DNA of 64,000 bases from Hirsutella rhossiliensis. Lineage: Eukaryota; Ascomycota; Sordariomycetes; Hypocreales; Ophiocordycipitaceae. The stretch spans positions 4,340,001 to 4,404,000 of the forward strand of contig NW_025408667.1 of assembly GCF_020360975.1 (NCBI RefSeq). The letters run 5' to 3'. This document shows positions 57,255 to 64,000 of this stretch, piece after piece (the stretch's first letter is position 1; each line of letters opens with the position of its first letter). A program made the position numbers and the translations under genes. The notes below the pieces were generated by a model. It was not told the origin of the DNA. It did no database searches and worked only from the letters and a program-made list of their open reading frames with translations.

Positions 57255-60200
57255 CTAGTCGTCCTGTGAATCGTCATCGTCATCAGATCCCCCCGACCCT
57301 TCCTCGTCTTCTTCGTCATCGTCGGCGTCGTCATCGTCGGCGTCGTCATCCTCGCCAGCTTCCAGTCCGTAGTCATCGTGGAAATGGTTCAGCTCGCGCG
57401 TCTGAACCTTGTAGCCCATACCCTTGAAGGCAGTTTCCATGCCCTGATAATTGACTGTCAGTACGAACAGGAGAAGAGAAGAGCGCGGTATATTGAGAGA
57501 TGCACGAAAATGAAGAACACGGGAGGTTCAGGCGAGAGTTGCAAAAAGGGAAAGGCGGAAAGGGGGTTGGGGGGGTTACCTCAACCATGAGCTTAGCGCA
57601 CGTAACCACGACGTTGCTCACGCCGGGCTGGAAGCAGGGCATGATGAAATCCCGCATCGCGGCCCTCATCTCATCCTCCGTCACGGCCCTGACGCGCCGC
57701 AGACAGTCCTTGTTCCAGTCCTTGGGCAGCCCGCGGACGACGCCCTGGATAAAGTTTTGCTGGGCGGCGCTGGGCATGGTGGCCTGCTCATCGGCGAGCA
57801 TGACGACAATCTGGCTCATGGTTCCCTCTAGCAGGTGGCGGTCGATGGCGACGTCACCCTCGACAATCTTGCGGATGGCGTCACGCGAAGCGGCAATGGC
57901 CTTTGAGGCGTCGGGCGAGCGGTAAACGCGGTACGACAGGATGCCTGAGTCGACGTTGCGCGAGAAGAAGAACCCGTAGGCGAAGCCCGCGCCACGCACC
58001 GCGTTCCATAGCGGCCCCTCAACGGCCTCAAGGTAGCCGATGGCGACCATGATCGCGGGGAAGCGGGGGTCCAAGAGAGAGGTGATGCTGGGTGCCGAGC
58101 TGACCGAGTACGAGCTGTCGAGCGTCGTCATGGGGATCAGGACTGCGCCCACCGAGCCCGGTTTCCGTCCTTCGTCGTTGAGCAGGCTCACGAGCTTGGG
58201 GATGGGCACCATCTCATCCCGCGGGGTGAGACGCTCGGCGAGCGAGTCCCACGTGGTGATGGGATCCGCGAGGGTCTTGAGGTTCGCCGTGACCAGGAGG
58301 CGCATGTTTTGAAAGGTAAAGAGCGAGGACCGGACGGTGTTGAACCAGGATACGACCTTGTCCGGGTCGCTCTTGAGGAGCTTCTTGAGGCGCTTGAGAT
58401 AGACGGCCCTGACGAGCACGCGCTTGGCCACGGACAAGGACGACTTCTCCATGTGGATGGCCGCGTCCACTTCGCCAGCCATGCCGCGCCCGTCACGCTT
58501 CGACTCGGGGATGTCGGCCAGGGCCTTGTTGACGGCGGCCCGCAGGCGTTGGGGGTCGAACACGGAGTCGAACATCATGGTGCGCAGCCAGCCGACCGCG
58601 GCGGCGTACTTGTCCGGTTCGGCCTGGAACTGGATCATGAACCCATCCGGGTCGCCCAAAGAGCGCGCCGAGCCGATGCCGTAGCCAATGCTGTCCCGCT
58701 CGAGCTCCATCACCACCTGCTCAAATTTGATCATCTCTCCGTCCCGCATAATGTGTGTGTTGAAGAGGTTGTCGCTGAAGATGGGCATCAACGGCTTGAG
58801 GTGGACGGGCACGTCCGAGGTGCCCACGTGGATCGTGATGTGCACAAAATTTGTCGGGACGTCCTCGAACTGGATGAAGAGCGGCAGTTTCCCGGCGGGC
58901 GCGGCCTCGATCAGCTTCTGGGCCGGCCCGTCACCAAGCCCAACGGATCGCGCGCGGCCGCAGCGCGCCGTATCCGACTCGATGAAGTGAATGGATTCGG
59001 TCCCGGGTACCGTCCAGCGGTCGATGACATCGGCCGGGATGGGAGCATCATTGTTCTTCTTGGCCTCGTCAAGGCGTGTTCCAAGCTTTTGCAAGCCGTC
59101 GGAGCCGAGCTCCTCCTTGCGCTTTGCTATGCGATCTGCCTCGTCCTTTTTCATCTTGGCTGCGAGCTCGAGCGAGGGCTTCCCAAGAAGGGAGACGTGG
59201 TGTGCGTCGGCAATCCACTTTCGCAGGAACTCGCGCCATTGATCGTCGGTCCACAGCTCCAAGGCGTTGTACTCGCTCAGTGTCTCGAGCTCCTTGAGCG
59301 TCGAGCCGTCGCGCCTGCCAAAGAGATAGTCGGTGATGATGTTGGTGGCGTAGAAGGATTCCGATGTCTCGGCATGAAACTTGACCTGACGCTTCTCTCG
59401 GCGAATGCACTCCCTCATGTAATCCATGTCCAGCGGGTTGGACGCGACCTCTTTGAGAAGTTCAAAGAGGCGCTTCTCCACGAACTCGAGCTTCTCGGTG
59501 GCGACGCCAGTCGGCTGGATCCAGATGACGGAATCGGGCCGAGAATCCCACCAGTGAGTGATGGAACTGGCCAATTCCTCGCGCTCTACAAGCACATTTT
59601 CGAGAATGGAGACGGAGGAGCCGCAGAGATACGTCAGGAGAACGTTGAGGGCCGAGGTGGCAATGAGATCGGTGCAGTTGGGTCCGAAGAAGCCAACCAG
59701 GATTTCGCCGACAGATTCGTCTTCTTCGGGAAACTCGGCGGTGGTGAGGACGGACTCTCGGAGTGCCGGGGGCTGAGAAGAATCGACCCATGGCCTGCGG
59801 TTGAAGGCTTGTTAGGAAATGGCGGCCCTCTGACGACGACAGGGATAGTAACAAGGATAGAGCATACCGCTTGAACGGGGCAGTCGGTGGAGGAATATCG
59901 TCCTTGATGCTCTCCTCGAACTGGTCCAGGATGCGTAGCAGGTCATCGTGGTTTGTCTCACCGACAATGACGAGGCAGAGGTTTCTGGGCTGGTACATGT
60001 CGCGGTGGAACTGGCGGATGCGTTCGGGAGTGAGGACGCGGAGAGCGTCGGTCCTGCCGCCGGTTTCGTAGCGGAAACCGACGTCTTCCGGGTACATGAG
60101 GCGGCGTGCCTTGATATCCATGATCTCGGAGCTGCGAAACTGGACGGCCTGCATCTCGGAGTAGACCACGCCAGCATCGTTGCCCTCGCCGTCGACGTGC

Positions 60201-60625
60201 CAGACCTCTGTGACGATGGCATCATCGGTGATGACGGGCAGGATGATGTGCTCGAGGTAGACGGGGAGGACCTGGGCAAAGCCGTCCCAGCCGGCAGTCT
60301 CGAGGGTGTAGGCAGTGTGGTCGGTGGCGGTCCAGGCATTGGTGGACGAGTAGGCGCGAGAGGAGAGCTTGTCGAGCAGGCCCTTGTATTGGTAGCTCCT
60401 GGAGCCCATGAAGACCAGGTGCTCGAGGGTGTGCGGCGCACCCGAGTCGTCGAAGATTTCAGTGGCGAGGGTAAAGTAACCATTGATCTTGGGGCCCTGG
60501 CGGTCAGCGACTACGACATGCATGCCACTGCGCTCCGAGGCATATTGGGTGATTGTGCAAGGAGCGTAGTCAGTTTTGAAGCTCTGGATCTTGCGAAACC
60601 GGGACTTGGGGGCGTCTGAAGGCAT
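57255..60625 (-). CDS. M16-family zinc metalloprotease (yeast YOL098C/SDD3-like)
   Basis: Relative of insulinase/pitrilysin proteases with no firmly known substrate. Exons 60625-59868, 59794-57580 and 57443-57255 give 1,053 aa, close to the yeast homologue. The zinc motif HTLEH is at about residue 56-60 in SGAPHTLEHLVFMGS, with the distal Glu in VVYSEMQAVQ. It lacks the targeting signal seen in CYM1 and is probably cytosolic. The middle contains a charged helical stretch (AAKMKKDEADRIAKRKEE). The last exon ends in a nearly pure Asp/Glu tail (about 30 acidic residues), separated by a 136-nt intron, the longest in this gene. The ATG at 60625 directly precedes the conserved start PSDAPKSRFRKIQSF. 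Confidence 0.92.
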
Positions 60626-62020
60626 TATAGAGAGCAGAATGCCGCCCAGGGAGAGCTGAGGCGAGCTGGTCAGCGAGTCTTTGGTATTCGTCGGAAACAG
60701 ATGGGAGGTTTCTGCGCCACTTGGCGCCCTAGATTTGCCGCGGTTGGAGAGTTGCTGGCGGTCTGAGGAGTTGCTGCATGTCATCATTCGAAGGGTGCCA
60801 CTGACACCGAGGCCCGCAGCCGGCCATTGCAGGTCTTCGAGCAAGGCTCATGATTCTGCGCAGTGCGGCCAGCACAAGACGGTGCAGTAGAAGACTTTTC
60901 CTTTGACCATGTTGATCAAGGGCAGCAGTCCAGGGAGTTAAGCCAGGTGGGGGGGATCGAGACCATTCGGCAGCGAGAGAGAGACGCAGCAAGATGCAGG
61001 GAGTCTTTCTCCGTGCAATCCGCCGCGGTATTGTTTCGAAAATCGAACAGTCAAAGAAAATCGAAACGAGGCGCGGGCAAAACGGCTTGCAGCGAGACAC
61101 AGGCTTGAAGCCGCCGACTTACCTCTCGAGACCGGTGTATGGCTTGGGAAGCGGACGAGAAGGAGAAGCAGAAGGGGCCAGAGGCTTTGGGGCCTTCTTG
61201 TCTGTCTGACCAAGCGTTTTGTTGCTACTGTTGTCAGGCAAAGAGGAGGGATGCGGTTGGCTGGCGACGACGATGATGAAGTTACCGGAGTTGGTATTTC
61301 GGTTGGATTGCACCTATCGATTGTCATTCTCCTGACCCACCGGGCCTCGTTAGGCCTCACCTCCACTCACTCTGCGCTGACGTGACCTACTGAAGCCTCG
61401 AGGGCTTTCAGCTGGGCGCCCCTAGCGGGTACCTACCTCTGTACTCCAGGGCACAAAGCGTGTAGGTACCTGTGCCTGTCCCGGCAGCGCTCGTGGAGGG
61501 GGAGCCTAAAGCCGTCATTGGCGCGCCAAACCCCGGGACCAGACCCGAGGCCCCGGCCCTGGTGCTCGTGGCTACCTGCTGTCAGTCTCACCTTTGTGCC
61601 AGGATCGCAGGCGAGTACGTCACTTACGAGCAGCTGCAGCCGGGCTTTGAGGTGAGCGACGTGCATCGCCAATCGCGTTACGTAAGATGACACACACAAT
61701 CATCGAGCCTACCCTAGACCGCACTGACCGCCCTCGTGCATGCATGGTTGCACTTCAGCCAGCCATCGTCATCAGAGGAGTGAATAAAAGGACGGAGTCG
61801 ACAGCTTCAGCTTGGCATGTCTCGGTCGTCAGCCCGCACCTTGCAGCATCACGCACAACCATCATCTGCCGGTCAGCAGCGTCTTGGTTTGCCCAAAGCT
61901 TACCCAACGCTCTCACCGCCAACCGAAACCTGACACGCCGCCTTTTGCGCCCGCGTCGACAGCTACCTCGTCTCTCGCCTCCTCCACTGCGCCCGACCAC
62001 CGACCGCCAGACCGCCAGCC
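60626..62020. other. Divergent promoter region, M16 protease/ZW10-like gene
   Basis: About 1.4 kb without a supportable gene. Frames here are under 145 aa and without motifs. Confidence 0.5.
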
Positions 62021-64000
62021 ATGGCGGCGGCCGTCGACTCGCGCCGCCTCAGCGACGCCCTCGTCTCCTTCTCACTCGACGGCCATTTCCCCGAAAACAT
62101 CGCCGAGTTGCCGCCCGTCTCGGAAACGGACCTGGAGCCTGCCATCGGCGACCTGGCCACGACAAAAAACGAGCTCGAGGTACGGCGGCGCGTCCCCAGC
62201 TCCTTGGCCTCGTTCCTGCTCTTACCTCTCTGCAGGCCCAGATCCACACCATAAACCAAGAGACCAAGGACGATGTGAGCTCTTGGGTTAGAAACGCAAA
62301 GAGTCTTCAGGACGATATCATACGCTCAAAGACAATCGCAAACGACATTATACGCCAGGCCGAGGCGCCCCAAGTCTCGGGCGAGGCCATCCAAAATGCA
62401 GAGGCCAGAGCCGACTTTCTCTGCCGCGAGGTCCAATACAGTCAGCAGCTTCACAGTGTCCTCCAGAAGATACAAAATGTCGCCCGGCTGTTGGGCAACG
62501 TCGACAGGGCCAAGAATGAGCGTCGTGTCCTCGACTCGCTCCGACTCCTCGAACGTGAGTACTTGCCCGAAACCCACATGTCACGCCTGGACAATGCGCT
62601 TATGGACATCTCAGAGTCATGGACAGCACTTGACCAGGTTGGTGTAAGCAAGTCCTGCCGGGTAATGAGGCTCCTCGACCTGAGGTCTTTTGAGCTCAAA
62701 ACCCATGTCCACGACACGCTCAACCACATTTGGAAGTCCCTGATTAGCGTGGATATGGATGCTGGGAAAATCGTCATCTATGATGCTCTTCATGGTAAGT
62801 TCTTGCATTCTTGGCCGCACTTCCGGTCGCTATGGATTCGAGTCGGTCGAGAAACGGAGAGAAACAAAAACGAATCGCTGATTGGGTCTGCAGAGGACAA
62901 CATGACCCTCAACGATGCCGTCATTGGACTGAAAGCGTACAAGGAGACGGACGAGCGCATGGAGCAGCTTTGGCGCAACCTGGACGCTGCCATAGTATCT
63001 CCCCGCATGAATAACTCGGCATCCACCGTTCCAGCCGTCAAGGCCGAAGCCGATTCTCTTGAGCTCCACGGCCAAGCCGAAACCTCGGTCGACGCCCTCA
63101 TCTCGGACCTGGAAAAAGTGCTCGTCTTCCTGGCCCACAAGCTGCCGCCGGACCTCCTTCGGTCCCTGTCCAGCATCATGATGGCCGAAGTCGTCCCCAG
63201 GCTGATCCAGCAGTGGCTCAATCCTGCCGTGCCGCCTTCTCTCACCGACATGGCAAGCTTCCAGAACATGATTCGACGCACCAATGGCCTAGGTGCGACT
63301 CTGGAGGAAAAAGGGTATACCGGGCTCGACGAGCTCATCGAATGGGCTTCCAAGGCCCATATGACATGGCTCAACAAGTGTAGAGAATCTGCTTTGGATA
63401 CTGTCCGGACGCGGCTCACGAGAGGAATCGGCGAGTCGAAGCCGGTGGAGAAGGTTGAGAGGCACATGGTGTCCTTGACTGAGGGCAAGGAACTGGTTAC
63501 GACGGGCGCCGGCGCGACTGCGGATATAAACGACTGGGGAGAGGGCTGGGGCGATGCCTGGGACGACGACGATGGCGACACACAGGACGCCACCGGCTCC
63601 GACCCCCGGACTGGGATCCCATCTGATCACACCAAAGGCGAGGACGATGGCGCCGATGCTTGGGGCTGGGGCGAAGACGATGACGCCAAAAAGCCGGCCG
63701 AGGAAACCAAGATTGCAGCGGGAGAGGAAGACGACAGCGCCGATGCTTGGGGCTGGGGCGACGAAGATGCCACCGCGGAACCGGCCGTCGAGGGGAACAA
63801 GGCCCGAGGCGCATCCGCCCAAGAACGGGGGCAGAAGACGCGAGAGCTCGTGCTTAAGGAGACGTACCACATCTCTTCCATGCCGGAGCCTGTCCTCGAC
63901 CTCATTTTTGCCATCCTGGAAGACGGCGCGGCTCTGACCAAGGCGGGCAACGAGTACGATCTGGTTGCGGCGACCGCCCCGGGCCTCTTTAGCCTGCCGA
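62021..64000 (+). CDS. ZW10/Dsl1-like protein, 3' end outside window
   Basis: Fungal ZW10-like proteins belong to the Dsl1/NRZ tethering complex for Golgi-to-ER vesicles and, in animals, to the kinetochore RZZ complex. Exons 62021-62179, 62236-62794 and 62894 to the window end; phases agree, about 607 codons visible. The N-terminal about 200 residues are helical/coiled coil (AQIHTINQETKDDVSSWV, YSQQLHSVLQKIQNVARLLG). The middle contains SLEKVLVFLAHKLPPDLL-type helices and QQWLNPAVPPSL. An acidic low-complexity insert carries two ADAWGWG motifs, followed by TYHISSMPEPVLDLI, where the window cuts. The ZW10 assignment rests on overall pattern and recalled family blocks, so treat the name as probable. 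Confidence 0.65.

Noticed and set aside
58309..59874. 521-codon plus-strand frame
   Set aside because: Antisense shadow of the M16 metalloprotease.

Overview
The window is filamentous-ascomycete (Pezizomycotina) nuclear DNA, most likely from the order Hypocreales and probably from an insect- or nematode-associated lineage. This rests on short GT-AG introns of about 50-120 nt, on protein families typical of the group, and on a secreted heat-labile-enterotoxin-like ADP-ribosyltransferase of a kind expanded in entomopathogenic Hypocreales. The species call is inference.

The left half (1-28.3 kb) is an accessory, transposon-rich block. Two near-identical copies of a Ty3/gypsy chromovirus lie head to head. 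Copy A (1-4172, minus) is cut by the window start. Copy B (12597-17877, plus) is complete, with 236/235-bp LTRs and a 5-bp target duplication. The 11 nt directly after its 5' LTR are exactly complementary to 11 nt inside the LTR, the arrangement of self-priming Tf1/sushi-type elements. Between the copies lie a complete hAT transposon (4627-7945, 8-bp duplication TTTATAAC), a gene for a secreted His/Gly/Pro repeat protein (9571-8561, minus) and a small hypothetical gene (11985-11773, minus). To the right are a five-exon MFS transporter (19595-21480), an intact GMP synthase with 14 introns (22977-25562) and a second complete hAT element (25598-28268, duplication GTCACAAC) that landed 35 bp behind the GMP synthase stop codon. 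The transposon reading frames are broken mostly by one- or two-base indels, so they are either decayed or imperfectly assembled.

A transition zone follows (28.5-36 kb). It holds the four-exon, 703-aa enterotoxin-like secreted protein (30899-28569, minus), a gene-poor stretch, and a secreted class 3 lipase (34537-35784) with a GC-AG intron.

The right half (36-64 kb) reads as a conserved core: RAD7 (minus) and RAD16 (plus) divergently from a shared 0.8-kb region, the elongation factor 1-beta and ornithine decarboxylase genes (both minus), the mitochondrial presequence protease CYM1 (minus), a taxilin-like gene (plus), the CAAX protease STE24 (plus), a second M16 metalloprotease (minus) and a ZW10-like gene (plus) cut by the window end. 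Spliced models whose intron phases all agree were reconstructed by eye for most genes. No tRNA, rRNA or CRISPR feature was recognised.
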